Under the pieces are notes generated by a model, which saw only the letters and a program-made list of their open reading frames with translations, was not told where the DNA came from and made no database searches. This document shows, piece after piece, positions 1-8,391 of a stretch of DNA of 64,000 nt. Position 1 is the first letter of the stretch. Every line of letters starts with the position of its first letter. The stretch spans positions 124,001 through 188,000 of the forward strand of contig CANLOY010000006.1 in assembly GCA_947493005.1 (NCBI GenBank), written 5' to 3'. The stretch is from an uncultured Roseivirga sp. Its GTDB lineage: Bacteria > Bacteroidota > Bacteroidia > Cytophagales > Cyclobacteriaceae. The position numbers and the translations under genes were made by a program.

Positions 1-184
1 TGCTAAAGAAAAATCGAACTCTTTTGAAGTCATTAACCCACTAATGTATCAGGAAAGCAACCCCGTAGGCATCAAAGAAGTGTTGCGTCAAAGGGGAGTT
101 TGTGGAGCTCAGGTACGTCTACCACTACTACCTCCATCTGATGAGTTAAGTGCAGAAATCACTTCGGCTCTTAAGGAACTATAG
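1..184 (+). CDS. dapA: 4-hydroxy-tetrahydrodipicolinate synthase, C-terminal fragment
   Basis: This is the last 60 codons of a gene that begins before the window; the reading frame runs from base 2 to a TAG at 182-184. The visible residues include NPVGIKEVLRQRG and VRLPLLPPSDEL, which match the C-terminal helices of DapA, where the NP-x-G-x-K segment and the RLP-LPPS turn are conserved. DapA condenses pyruvate with aspartate semialdehyde in the cytoplasm, the first committed step of the diaminopimelate/lysine pathway. The catalytic lysine and the TIM-barrel core lie outside the window, so the call rests on the C-terminus only. A related member of the DapA/N-acetylneuraminate lyase family is the alternative, but lysine-pathway DapA fits best. 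Confidence 0.8.
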   Translation, partial: AKEKSNSFEVINPLMYQESNPVGIKEVLRQRGVCGAQVRLPLLPPSDELSAEITSALKEL

Positions 185-212
185 CTCAAGACGAGCATAT
201 TGAGACAAAAAA

Positions 213-234
213 AGGCCAATCTTATGATTGGCCT
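213..234 (-). terminator. Intrinsic terminator of the H1-like gene
   Basis: A perfect 9-bp stem (213-221 with 226-234) closes a 4-base loop. Read on the minus strand it is followed by seven T residues (212-206), so it ends transcription of the leftward gene at 256-429. On the plus strand, after dapA, the tract following the stem is only weakly T-rich. Confidence 0.75.
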
Positions 235-255
235 AATTTATTGAATTTTAAATTC

Positions 256-429
256 TTAGCTGTTTTTGATGTTCTGAACATCAACTCTAATGTCTTGAGC
301 TAAATTCTTAAGTTCTTGCATTCCTTTTCTCACTCTAGTTCCAGCAGCTTGGTTGCCTTTGTCATAGAACTTCTCGAAATCTCCTTCTAAAGAATCTACT
401 AAGTTTTTCACTTCGCTAAATTTACTCAT
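256..429 (-). CDS. Histone H1-like (Hc1-type) nucleoid protein, 57 aa
   Basis: The ATG is at 429-427 and the TAA at 258-256. The product of 57 residues begins MSKFSEVKNLVDSLEGDFEK and contains KGNQAAGTRVRKGMQELKNL. It is lysine-rich and predicted to be helical. Small proteins of this kind are conserved across Bacteroidota and are usually named histone H1-like because of similarity to chlamydial Hc1; a DNA-compacting or nucleoid role is presumed, not proven for this lineage. It stands alone between dapA and the leftward serine palmitoyltransferase gene and has its own terminator just downstream. Its net charge is only modestly positive and it lacks the long alanine/lysine tail of Hc1, so DNA binding should be treated as unconfirmed. 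Confidence 0.8.
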   Translation of the reverse strand: MSKFSEVKNLVDSLEGDFEKFYDKGNQAAGTRVRKGMQELKNLAQDIRVDVQNIKNS

Positions 430-527
430 ATTTATCGTGTTTTAAGGTTGTTGATAATAATGTCTAACTCGAAGCAATATAAAGCAAAATGTTCTATTGT
501 CAACAGTGAAGGCACTTTTTTTTGATT

Positions 528-1778
528 TTACTCATCAAAAGCCAGTGCTAATTCACCTTTTTTGTATTCTTCGCTTGTCAACTTCCCTTTTATAGCCTCA
601 AATGCTGCAATAGTTTCTTCGACATCTGCAATAGAGTGCGCTGCAGTAGGAATCAACCTTAAAATGATAGTTCCCTTCGGTACAACCGGATAAATTACAA
701 CAGAACAGAAAATATTGAAGTTCTCCCTTAAATCTTTACTAAGTGCCGCAGCCTCTCCTACCGTACCGTTTAATATTACAGGCGTTACTGGAGACTGTGT
801 GGTCCCAATATTGAAACCTTTCTCCTTTAATCCATTCTGCAAAGCATTTACAATGGTCCACAGTTTATTCTTATGCTCTGGGTTGTCTCTTAGCATCTGA
901 AGTCGCTTCAATCCGCCAATCACAAATGGCATAGGAAGAGACTTGGCAAAAATCTGAGATCTCAGGTTATACTTTAAGAACTTGATAATCTCTTTGTCAC
1001 CAGCTACAAAGGCTCCAATAGCAGCCATTGACTTAGCAAATGTAGAGAAGTAAATATCGATATCGTCTTGACAATCTAGTTCTTCTCCTGCTCCAGCACC
1101 TGTAGCGCCAACAGTACCAAACCCATGAGCGTCATCCACAAATAATCTGAACTCAAACTTTTCTTTAAGCGCAGCAATCTCTTTGAGTTTACCGAGGTTT
1201 CCAGACATTCCGAAAACTCCTTCAGTAATCACAAGAATCCCCCCACCTGTTTCTTCTGTCAGTTTAGTAGCTCTCTCAAGCTGCTTTTCAAGGTTTTCAA
1301 TGTCGTTATGAGGAAAGACAAAACGTTTTCCCATATGCAGTCTAACACCATCAATAATACAAGCATGCGATTCTGCATCATAAACAATCACATCCTTACG
1401 ATCAACAACTGCATCTATAATAGAAAGCACTCCCTGATATCCGTAATTCAACAATAAACCAGCGTCTTTGCTTACAAAATCTGCTAGTTCCTGTTCTAAT
1501 TGCTCATGGTACTTAGTATTTCCTGACATCATTCTGGCTCCCATTGGGTATGCCATACCCCACTCTGCAGCTGCTTCCGCATCTACCTTTCTAACTTCCG
1601 GGTGATTCCCAAGTCCTAAATAGTTATTCAGACTCCATGTCAACACTTCATTTCCCATGAACTTCATTCTAGGTGCAATCTCACCTTCCAGCTTAGGGAA
1701 CATAAAATATCCTTCAGACACATCCGAGTGTTTTCCCAGTGGGCCTTGATTAGTCAGTAGCTTTTCAAATAAATCCAA
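528..1778 (-). CDS. spt: Serine palmitoyltransferase (PLP-dependent alpha-oxoamine synthase)
   Basis: A fold-type I PLP enzyme of 416 residues. With the start used here, the PLP-stacking histidine lies in AESHACI (about 135-141), the cofactor-binding Asp/His segment is VDDAHGFG (214-221), and the Schiff-base lysine is K249 in STFAKS. Family members condense an acyl-CoA with an amino acid; the Bacteroidota type (PMGARMMSG, SLNNYLGL) is generally the serine palmitoyltransferase that begins sphingolipid synthesis. KBL or BioF are alternatives, but no biotin or threonine genes are nearby. The frame stays open upstream to an ATG at 1871. I chose the TTG at 1778 because the protein family begins near LFEKLL and a promoter lies at 1829-1860, inside the longer reading. 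The extra 31 residues resemble no family N-terminus. Confidence 0.85.
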   Translation of the reverse strand: MDLFEKLLTNQGPLGKHSDVSEGYFMFPKLEGEIAPRMKFMGNEVLTWSLNNYLGLGNHPEVRKVDAEAAAEWGMAYPMGARMMSGNTKYHEQLEQELADFVSKDAGLLLNYGYQGVLSIIDAVVDRKDVIVYDAESHACIIDGVRLHMGKRFVFPHNDIENLEKQLERATKLTEETGGGILVITEGVFGMSGNLGKLKEIAALKEKFEFRLFVDDAHGFGTVGATGAGAGEELDCQDDIDIYFSTFAKSMAAIGAFVAGDKEIIKFLKYNLRSQIFAKSLPMPFVIGGLKRLQMLRDNPEHKNKLWTIVNALQNGLKEKGFNIGTTQSPVTPVILNGTVGEAAALSKDLRENFNIFCSVVIYPVVPKGTIILRLIPTAAHSIADVEETIAAFEAIKGKLTSEEYKKGELALAFDE

Positions 1779-1828
1779 CGTCTTCTGTCTTTTTAATTTA
1801 ATTGATCTAGACTCGCTAAAACAAGATG

Positions 1829-1860
1829 CAAAGGTAACACTATAAAGACCATTTATCAAA
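1829..1860 (-). promoter_or_regulatory. Bacteroidota-type promoter for spt
   Basis: On the minus strand there is TTTG (1860-1857), a 20-base spacer, and TACCTTTG (1836-1829), matching the TTTG...TAnnTTTG promoter described for Bacteroidota sigma-A. The transcript would begin near 1822, leaving a leader of about 44 nt before the TTG start at 1778. This argues against translation from the upstream ATG at 1871. Confidence 0.6.
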
Positions 1861-1934
1861 AATAAGAGCACATATAACAGATTGATTGGTTCTCATTTTG
1901 ATTATTATTAATTAGCATTGCGAGCTTAATACTA

Positions 1935-3434
1935 ATGAATATGTCATCTAAGAAGATTCAAAAAATCTTGATTGCCAACCGAGGAGAAATAGCCATTCGT
2001 GTAATGCGAACAGCTAAAGAAATGGGAATCAAGACAGTAGCCATATATAGTGACGCTGATATCCAAGCACCTCACGTAGCTTATGCGGATGAGGCAGTAC
2101 ATGTAGGACCTCCTGCATCATCAGAATCTTATCTGAATACAGCCAGGATTATTGATGCGTGTAAAGAACTAAATGTTGACGCAATTCACCCAGGTTATGG
2201 CTTTTTATCTGAAAATGCCGGATTTGCCAAATTGGTTGAAGAAAACAATATCACCTTTATCGGCCCTTCTACACATGCTATCGAAGTAATGGGCGATAAA
2301 CTTGCTGCGAAAAACGCGGTAGCTGATTATGATATCCCAATGGTTCCGGGAGTTAACCATGCCGTTACGGAAGTCAATGAGGCTAAAGAAATTGCTGGCA
2401 AAATAGGCTACCCGGTTCTGATTAAAGCCAGTGCTGGTGGTGGTGGAAAAGGAATGAGAGTGGTGGAACATGCTGAAGAATTGGCTGACCAGATGCAAAG
2501 GGCAATGAGCGAGGCTCAATCCGCTTTTGGTGACCCTGCCGTTTTTGTCGAAAAGTATATTGGCTCTCCAAGGCATATCGAAATACAAGTACTTGGTGAT
2601 CAACATGGAAACATCCTTTACCTTTTTGAAAGAGAGTGTTCTATCCAAAGAAGACACCAAAAGGTAATTGAAGAAGCTCCATCGGCTATTCTTACACCTG
2701 AGAAAAGAAAAGCAATGGGTGAGGCAGCGGTTGATGTTGCAAGAGCCTGTGGTTATTATGGTGCAGGAACTGTAGAATTTATAATGGATGAAAATCTCGA
2801 CTTTTTCTTTCTGGAAATGAATACAAGACTTCAGGTAGAACACCCTGTGACAGAGGAAATCACCGGAATAGATTTAGTCAAAGAGCAAATTCATATCGCT
2901 GAAGGCAAGGCACTAGACATAAAACAAGAAGAACTAAAAATCAAAGGACATTCTATGGAAATACGGGTTTATGCGGAAAACCCAAGAGAGAATTTTCTAC
3001 CTGATACAGGAACGCTAAGTACTTACCTACCTCCTCAGGGTCCTGGAGTAAGAGTGGATGATGGTTATCAACAGGGCATGGAAATACCGATCTATTACGA
3101 CCCGATGATTTCTAAGCTTATTACTCATGGTGAGAATAGAGAGCAGGCTCGTTTACGAATGCTAAGGGCAATAGAAGAGTATCAGATTTCTGGAGTAAAT
3201 ACTACGCTGGATTTCTGTGACTTTGCACTAAGACACGATGCCTTTATCAGTGGAGATTTCGACACTAAGTTTGTCAACAAATATTTTAGCCCAGAAAAAT
3301 TAAACAACCATGATCCAGAGAAAGAAGAGTTCGCTATGGCCTTAGCAGCTCATGTCTTTAACCAAAGATCTAATGGAAAGCCCGTTAATGACGGACAACA
3401 ATTGAGCAAATGGAAACTCCGGGCTAAGCAGTAA
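1935..3434 (+). CDS. accC: Biotin carboxylase subunit of acetyl/propionyl-CoA carboxylase
   Basis: This ATP-grasp enzyme of 499 residues carboxylates biotin on a carrier protein using ATP and bicarbonate. Domains in order are the N-terminal biotin carboxylase domain (IANRGEIAIRV, about 13-23; HPGYGFLSEN, 85-94), the ATP-grasp domain with glycine loop GGGGKGM (168-174) and EMNTRLQVEHPVTE (294-307), and the C-terminal domain ending near 450. A tail of about 45 residues follows, as in the Bacteroidota acyl-CoA carboxylase type rather than the shorter E. coli AccC. No biotinyl or carboxyltransferase domain is fused and none lies beside it, so its partners are encoded elsewhere. ATG 1941 is a possible alternative start. 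The stop is 2 bases before the next gene, so the two are probably cotranscribed. Confidence 0.9.
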   Translation: MNMSSKKIQKILIANRGEIAIRVMRTAKEMGIKTVAIYSDADIQAPHVAYADEAVHVGPPASSESYLNTARIIDACKELNVDAIHPGYGFLSENAGFAKLVEENNITFIGPSTHAIEVMGDKLAAKNAVADYDIPMVPGVNHAVTEVNEAKEIAGKIGYPVLIKASAGGGGKGMRVVEHAEELADQMQRAMSEAQSAFGDPAVFVEKYIGSPRHIEIQVLGDQHGNILYLFERECSIQRRHQKVIEEAPSAILTPEKRKAMGEAAVDVARACGYYGAGTVEFIMDENLDFFFLEMNTRLQVEHPVTEEITGIDLVKEQIHIAEGKALDIKQEELKIKGHSMEIRVYAENPRENFLPDTGTLSTYLPPQGPGVRVDDGYQQGMEIPIYYDPMISKLITHGENREQARLRMLRAIEEYQISGVNTTLDFCDFALRHDAFISGDFDTKFVNKYFSPEKLNNHDPEKEEFAMALAAHVFNQRSNGKPVNDGQQLSKWKLRAKQ

Positions 3435-3436
3435 TT

Positions 3437-4744
3437 ATGGCCAAAATCCTTCCCTTTAAAGCATGGAGATATAATGAAGAGTTGTCTAAATCAATAGATA
3501 GCCTGACCTCTCCTCTTTTTGATGTTATCTCTCAAAAGCAGAGGGATGCGCTTTATCAAAACCAATATAATAGCATCCATTTGAGTGTACCTCTAAAAGG
3601 AGAGGAACCGAATGACTCAAGAAAAACCATAGATAAGTGGAAAAAGGATGGGATTATAGAGCAAGACAAACTTCCTGGCATCTATGTGTATTACCAATAT
3701 TTCTCTTTACCCGGAAATACAAAAGAGTTTGTCAGAAAAGGCTTTGTGAGCTTTATTCAAGCTACCGATTGGGGGCAGCCTGACTCAGATATTCTTCGAC
3801 ATGAAAACACCATGCCTCATTCTGTGAATGATAGAGTTGAGGTATTGAGAGCTACAGAAATAAATGTAAGCCCTACACATGGGCTCTATTTCGATGAAGA
3901 TTTCAGTCTGGAGCATTACATGGATGAAAGCATAAAAAACCCCATTTATGAAACTGAAGATTATCAGGGAGTAAGGGATGTTCTCTCAGTAATTCATGAC
4001 CATGAGATTATCAAAAAGTTTATTGCAAAACTGGCTGATAAAAAAGTGATTCTTGCTGATGGCCATCATAGGCTCGAAAGCTCTATTGTTTATAGAAAAG
4101 AGCAGCTTACTAAGAATGTTGGTTCTGACAGCAGCGATGCTTACAATTACCATATGATGTACCTGACTAACGGTGCATCTGATGATCTCAGAATTTTGCC
4201 CACACATAGACTTATTAATGGTATTGAAGACTTTGATAAAGAAAGGTTTCTTGAGAAACTCGAAACATATTTCATAATCAAACAACTTGAAAACCCTTAC
4301 GATGTAACTGAAATTATACAAGGTAAAAAATGGGCATTCGGCTTACTTTTTGGGGAACAAGCCTATAAGGTAAGACTCAAACCTGAGGCGTTAGATCAAC
4401 TGAGTTGGGATTTTCCAGATGTAATTAAGGAGCTAGACCTAACTGTAATGCACTATTTTATTATTGAAAAAGGGCTTAACATTGCGGGGAAAGATCAAAG
4501 GAGATCAAAGAACATATCTTTCGAAAGAAACTTTGCCAACTGTCTTTCAAAAACCATAAAGGGAGAAGCACAGTTTGCGATTATCACTCAAGATATTGAT
4601 ATGCAAACTGTCAAAGATGTTTGTTACTCTGGCCATACGCTTCCCCAAAAATCCACGTATTTTTATCCAAAAGTTATTTGTGGCTATCTGTTTGGTTCTA
4701 TAAAAAATGATGAGTTCGAACTACCAATTAATCCTGGCTTCTAA
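3437..4744 (+). CDS. DUF1015 family protein
   Basis: A cytoplasmic protein of 435 residues that spans the DUF1015 family over its whole length. Diagnostic segments are the N-terminal ILPFKAWRYN, the PHSVNDRVEVLRATEINVSP stretch, and ILADGHHRLESS near residue 210, whose paired histidines suggest a metal or catalytic site. The biochemical role is unknown; family members are sometimes annotated as HTH proteins, but no helix-turn-helix is evident here. The gene starts 2 bases after accC and its end overlaps maf by 38 bases, so the three genes form a tight operon. Bacterial relatives often sit near serine metabolism genes. That link is not visible in the immediate neighbours, although spt, which uses serine, is divergent from this operon. 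Confidence 0.8.
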   Translation: MAKILPFKAWRYNEELSKSIDSLTSPLFDVISQKQRDALYQNQYNSIHLSVPLKGEEPNDSRKTIDKWKKDGIIEQDKLPGIYVYYQYFSLPGNTKEFVRKGFVSFIQATDWGQPDSDILRHENTMPHSVNDRVEVLRATEINVSPTHGLYFDEDFSLEHYMDESIKNPIYETEDYQGVRDVLSVIHDHEIIKKFIAKLADKKVILADGHHRLESSIVYRKEQLTKNVGSDSSDAYNYHMMYLTNGASDDLRILPTHRLINGIEDFDKERFLEKLETYFIIKQLENPYDVTEIIQGKKWAFGLLFGEQAYKVRLKPEALDQLSWDFPDVIKELDLTVMHYFIIEKGLNIAGKDQRRSKNISFERNFANCLSKTIKGEAQFAIITQDIDMQTVKDVCYSGHTLPQKSTYFYPKVICGYLFGSIKNDEFELPINPGF

Positions 4745-5276
4745 ATCCCCCCGAAGACAAGAATTATTAAAGCTTCTGGATTTAAACTTTGAAGTTCGCG
4801 TCAAGTCTATAGAAGAATCATTCCCTGAAGCCATGCCTGCGATTGAGGTTGCTGAATATCTTGCCAACCAAAAATCTGATGCTTTTGAGCATTTGGGGGA
4901 TAAAGAATTGCTAATCACCTCGGATACAGTAGTGATTCACAAGGATCATATTCTTGGTAAGGCCAAAGATAGAGCAGAGGCTTTTGAGATGTTAAATCTA
5001 CTCTCAGGAAATACTCATAAAGTAGCCACTGGAGTTTGTTTACGTACCAAAAACAAACGGCATAGTTTTACGGAAGTGACTTCTGTTACCTTTGACCAAC
5101 TTAAAGAAGTTGAAATAGACTATTACCTGGACACATATAAACCCTTTGACAAAGCAGGTGCCTACGGCATTCAGGAATGGATTGGAATGATTGGTATTTC
5201 AAAAATCGAAGGTGATTATTATAATGTCATGGGTTTACCACTGAACAGGCTGTATAAAAGCTTAAAGGACTTTTGA
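4707..5276 (+). CDS. maf: Maf-family nucleoside triphosphate pyrophosphatase
   Basis: A Maf/HAM1-like house-cleaning enzyme of 189 residues that hydrolyses non-canonical or excess NTPs (dTTP/UTP or m7GTP types) to monophosphates in the cytoplasm. The signature loop ILASKSPRRQELL is at residues 9-21 and the metal-binding Asp is in ITSDTVV near 72; the FDKAGAYGIQ segment near 145 is typical of the YhdE (dTTPase/UTPase) subgroup. Length agrees with the family (about 190). The start lies inside the end of the DUF1015 gene (38-base overlap), implying translational coupling; ATG 4710 is an equally possible start. A small stem (5283-5288 with 5301-5306) follows the stop but has no T tract, and the stronger terminator is at 5481. 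Confidence 0.9.
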   Translation: MMSSNYQLILASKSPRRQELLKLLDLNFEVRVKSIEESFPEAMPAIEVAEYLANQKSDAFEHLGDKELLITSDTVVIHKDHILGKAKDRAEAFEMLNLLSGNTHKVATGVCLRTKNKRHSFTEVTSVTFDQLKEVEIDYYLDTYKPFDKAGAYGIQEWIGMIGISKIEGDYYNVMGLPLNRLYKSLKDF

Positions 5277-5480
5277 AGGTCAGGAGCGCCAAATACTTGA
5301 CGCTCCCTCCTCAATCACACTGAATCAACAACTCTATCAACCAGATATTCTCTTTAGATGGTAGTACAAGTTGCCTTCAGCTCAAACAACTATGCGTTAT
5401 GTGGCTAATCACTATACTTGACTTAGCGTAAAATGGATGCTTGAACATTCAATTTTATTTACCCATAAAAACGGAGACAT

Positions 5481-5509
5481 AAAAAAAGGGGCTTACAGCC
5501 CCTTTTTTT
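5481..5509. terminator. Bidirectional intrinsic terminator between maf and the HlyD gene
   Basis: A GC-rich 6-bp stem (5488-5493 with 5497-5502) and a 3-base loop are flanked by seven A residues on the left and seven T residues on the right. It can terminate the rightward accC-DUF1015-maf transcript and the leftward efflux operon. The stretch 5277-5480 before it holds no gene that I can support. Confidence 0.85.
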
Positions 5510-5525
5510 ATGGTTTGAAACCAAA

Positions 5526-6917
5526 TTACTCTTTAGTCTCTGCTGACTTATTATTGTCTTTTCCTTTTGACTTCTCAACAAGGTCGCCATTCTTAATTCG
5601 CTTTGATACGACAAAGAATGGTCCAGAGATTACTTCATCTCCTTCTTTTAGTCCAGAAAGAATTTCTATGTTATCGTAATCACTGATTCCTGTTTTAACC
5701 TCAACCATTTTAGCAGTACCACCATCATTTATAAACACCACTTCCTTGATGTCTTCCTTTTTTTCAGGTTTGTTATTTGTGGTTGTCAACTTAAGATCAT
5801 CGTCATCATCGTCTCCATTATTAGACAACCTTTTATTAAGCTTAGGATTTCTGGTTGTAACTGCTGCCAAAGGAACAGATAATACATCCTGCTTAGTTGT
5901 TGTAATTATTTCAACACTTGCAGTCATACCTGGTCTAAATGGAGAAGGACCTTGAATCTCTGAAAGCAAATCATTGAAGCTTTCATTAAGAATTCTTATC
6001 TCCACCTTAAATTCTGTAACAGCGTCTGCCGAAGTTTTAGGATTGGCCGTATTCGCAATAGCTGTAACAATCCCTCTAAACTTCTTGTCAAGGGAAGTGT
6101 ATGAATCTACATCAATGATTGCAGTATCACCAAGGCTCACTCTTATGATATCATTCTCATTAACATCAACCTGAACTTCCATCTGGTTCAAATCTGCCAA
6201 ACGCATCATTTCTGTACCTGCCATCTGCTGTGTACCAACAACACGCTCTCCTTTTTCTACATTCAATTTAGAAATTGTACCTGAAGCAGGAGCTCTCACT
6301 GTCGTTAATCTAACATTCTCTTCGGCCTCTTCAACCGTTGCCTGGCTTGATTTGATAATAAATTCAGCCGCTTTAACGCTTTCTTCTGCTGCATCCAGAT
6401 CAAACTTAGCTACCTCATAGTTCACTTTAGCAGTTTCATAATCGGCATCAGAAATTACATTCTCTTTCTTTAGTTTTTCCTGACGTTTGAAAGCCAGTTC
6501 AGCTTGTTTCAGTCTAGCCAAACTTCTTGATCTACTCGCTTTTGAAGAAGCAAGGTTAGCCATTTGTTGGTTTAAGTTTGCTCTTGACCTATCTAAAGCA
6601 GACTGAAGGTTATCGGGCCTGATTTTAACAAGTATCATTCCTTCGTTAACATCATCACCTTCTTCAACATTAAGTTCTATAATCTCTCCAGCTACATCAG
6701 GGCTAATTGCAATTTCAGTAACCGGCTGAACAACACCAGAAGCGGTGACCTTTTCTACAATTGTAGCGCGGCCTGCCTGAGCCATTTCAACCTTAATAGT
6801 CTTCTCTCCACCTATAACTCCTGCTTGCTTGGCAACCACTGCAAATACCATGATGATTACTACCAAAATCAATAGTATCCATATGATCTTGTTTGATCTT
6901 TTTTTCTTCTTAGCCAT
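5526..6917 (-). CDS. HlyD/RND-type periplasmic adaptor subunit
   Basis: A membrane fusion protein of 463 residues. A short basic N-terminus (AKKKKRSNK) precedes one membrane segment (about 11-30). Next come a lipoyl-like half (VVQPVTEIAISPDVAGEI), a long coiled-coil hairpin (about 95-205), the second lipoyl half (RAPASGTISKLNVEKGERV), and beta-barrel and membrane-proximal domains. It would bridge an inner-membrane pump and the TolC-type channel encoded 4 bases upstream. An acidic run of six Asp residues near 375 followed by a Lys/Glu-rich stretch interrupts the membrane-proximal region. In related genomes this adaptor is usually followed by MacB-type ATPase and permease genes; here the operon ends at a terminator, so the pump is encoded elsewhere or the adaptor is shared. 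Confidence 0.88.
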   Translation of the reverse strand: MAKKKKRSNKIIWILLILVVIIMVFAVVAKQAGVIGGEKTIKVEMAQAGRATIVEKVTASGVVQPVTEIAISPDVAGEIIELNVEEGDDVNEGMILVKIRPDNLQSALDRSRANLNQQMANLASSKASRSRSLARLKQAELAFKRQEKLKKENVISDADYETAKVNYEVAKFDLDAAEESVKAAEFIIKSSQATVEEAEENVRLTTVRAPASGTISKLNVEKGERVVGTQQMAGTEMMRLADLNQMEVQVDVNENDIIRVSLGDTAIIDVDSYTSLDKKFRGIVTAIANTANPKTSADAVTEFKVEIRILNESFNDLLSEIQGPSPFRPGMTASVEIITTTKQDVLSVPLAAVTTRNPKLNKRLSNNGDDDDDDLKLTTTNNKPEKKEDIKEVVFINDGGTAKMVEVKTGISDYDNIEILSGLKEGDEVISGPFFVVSKRIKNGDLVEKSKGKDNNKSAETKE

Positions 6918-6921
6918 GTTA

Positions 6922-8382
6922 TTAATCTAATGTAATTGGGTTTCCTAAATAAAAATCTAAAATCTTAACTCTAAAAATGTACTCATACTTGGCACGTACC
7001 AAGTCAGTACGGGCAGCAAAAAGGTTATTACTTGCTACCTGATAATCAACAAAGTTTGCATCACCAACATTGTATCGCTGTTCAGCAGCTCGAAATGTTT
7101 CTTCCAATGCAGCAACTCTTTTGAGTGTAGCATCATATGATTTCAAACTCGCTGTGGCATTGTTGTATGCCGTTTCAATGTTTTGTCTGAGCTGATTTTT
7201 TACGTTTTGGGCGTTGATTTCTGAACGTTGCTTTGAAATTTTAGCTCTCTGTAGGTTAGCTGTATTACTATACCTGCTGAATATCGGAACATTCAAGCTA
7301 ACCCTTACAGATTGTCCCAGGTTATCATTAAACTGGTCGATTACTTTATAATTATCGCTGAACATAGGTATGCTCTGCTGACCTGGTGCTGAAAAAACGG
7401 GTTGCCCAGTACCTTGAACAGTACCTATTTGCTGTGCAGGAACATTAACAACCTGACTACCTAAAAACTGTCTGGCCTGATCTGAATAGTTTGTGGATAT
7501 ACTTCCACTAATACTAAGGGAAGGTAAAAAAGCCCCCTTGGCAATTTTCTCTCCCAAGATATTGCTCTTTATATTTAATTCTGCACTCTTTACTTCAGGC
7601 TGATTTTGAACAGCCACCTCATAAATCCGAGAAGGTGCTTCCACTACAGTACTCACCTGATCTACTTCCAAAGCAGGAGCTTCGATTTCAAGCTGCTGAT
7701 CAGCAGGCATTTGCATAGACTGTTTTAGCAAAAGTACAGCTGCGTTCAAATTGTTCTCCGCATTAACAAGCTGCACTTCATTAGAAGCCTTTTGAGATTC
7801 AAGATCAAGCTGGTTAGTCAGAGGAAGAGAGCCCGCCTCCACTAATTTTTTCGTTCTTTCAAGCTGTGCTGTTGAAACCTGCAATTGAAATTTGGCATTT
7901 TCCAGTTGTTCCCTATTCAAAAGAACATTAAGAAAGTTTGTAGCCACATTCAACCCAATATCATTCTTAGCCTTTTCAAGGTCATACTCACTGGCCTCAA
8001 GATTGATTTCATTTTGTTTGATGGTATTCTGTAAAATCCCTCCTTGATACAAAGTCGCATTTGCACTAGCCGAAAGTCCTCCACTAAGAAAGTCCTGACT
8101 AACAAAAGAGTTGGTTACCGGATCTACCGTACGTCCAAAAGATTTCCCAACACTTCCTCCTGCACCTAAACTGGGTAACAGTGCAAACTTTGACTGTTTT
8201 ACGGCAATCTCGTTTTGCAACTGAGTTAGCTGACTCGTTCTGATGTTCAGGTTGTTTTCTCTGGCGTAGTTCACACACTCTTCAAGCGTCCAAACCTTTT
8301 TTTCATTTGAGCTTTGACCTATCGCCCAATTCACCATTAAGAGGAGCATCAGACTGTAAAAAAGCTTTCGTTTTACATTCAT
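6922..8382 (-). CDS. TolC family outer membrane efflux protein
   Basis: A protein of 486 residues with a Sec signal peptide (about 1-22, ending AIGQ). Two OEP repeats follow, each with long helical coiled coil and beta strands: WTLEECVNYARENNLNI opens the first, and the second ends with the NVGDANFVDYQVASNN segment typical of the family. It should trimerise to form an outer-membrane channel with a periplasmic tunnel. The gene lies between sdaAB (9 bases upstream) and the adaptor gene (4 bases downstream) on the same strand, so all three are probably one transcript. A Gly/Gln/Pro-rich insert near 320-345 is probably an external or equatorial loop. The substrate cannot be inferred because no pump gene is adjacent. 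Confidence 0.9.
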   Translation of the reverse strand: MNVKRKLFYSLMLLLMVNWAIGQSSNEKKVWTLEECVNYARENNLNIRTSQLTQLQNEIAVKQSKFALLPSLGAGGSVGKSFGRTVDPVTNSFVSQDFLSGGLSASANATLYQGGILQNTIKQNEINLEASEYDLEKAKNDIGLNVATNFLNVLLNREQLENAKFQLQVSTAQLERTKKLVEAGSLPLTNQLDLESQKASNEVQLVNAENNLNAAVLLLKQSMQMPADQQLEIEAPALEVDQVSTVVEAPSRIYEVAVQNQPEVKSAELNIKSNILGEKIAKGAFLPSLSISGSISTNYSDQARQFLGSQVVNVPAQQIGTVQGTGQPVFSAPGQQSIPMFSDNYKVIDQFNDNLGQSVRVSLNVPIFSRYSNTANLQRAKISKQRSEINAQNVKNQLRQNIETAYNNATASLKSYDATLKRVAALEETFRAAEQRYNVGDANFVDYQVASNNLFAARTDLVRAKYEYIFRVKILDFYLGNPITLD

Positions 8383-8391
8383 GTTCTTTGT

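Noticed and set aside
2205-2843. A 212-residue open frame on the minus strand inside accC
   Set aside because: Lies entirely antisense to a well-supported biotin carboxylase; its composition is low-complexity and it has no domain or promoter.
5437-5679. An 80-residue plus-strand frame spanning the terminator and the HlyD end
   Set aside because: Crosses the bidirectional terminator and overlaps the real HlyD gene.
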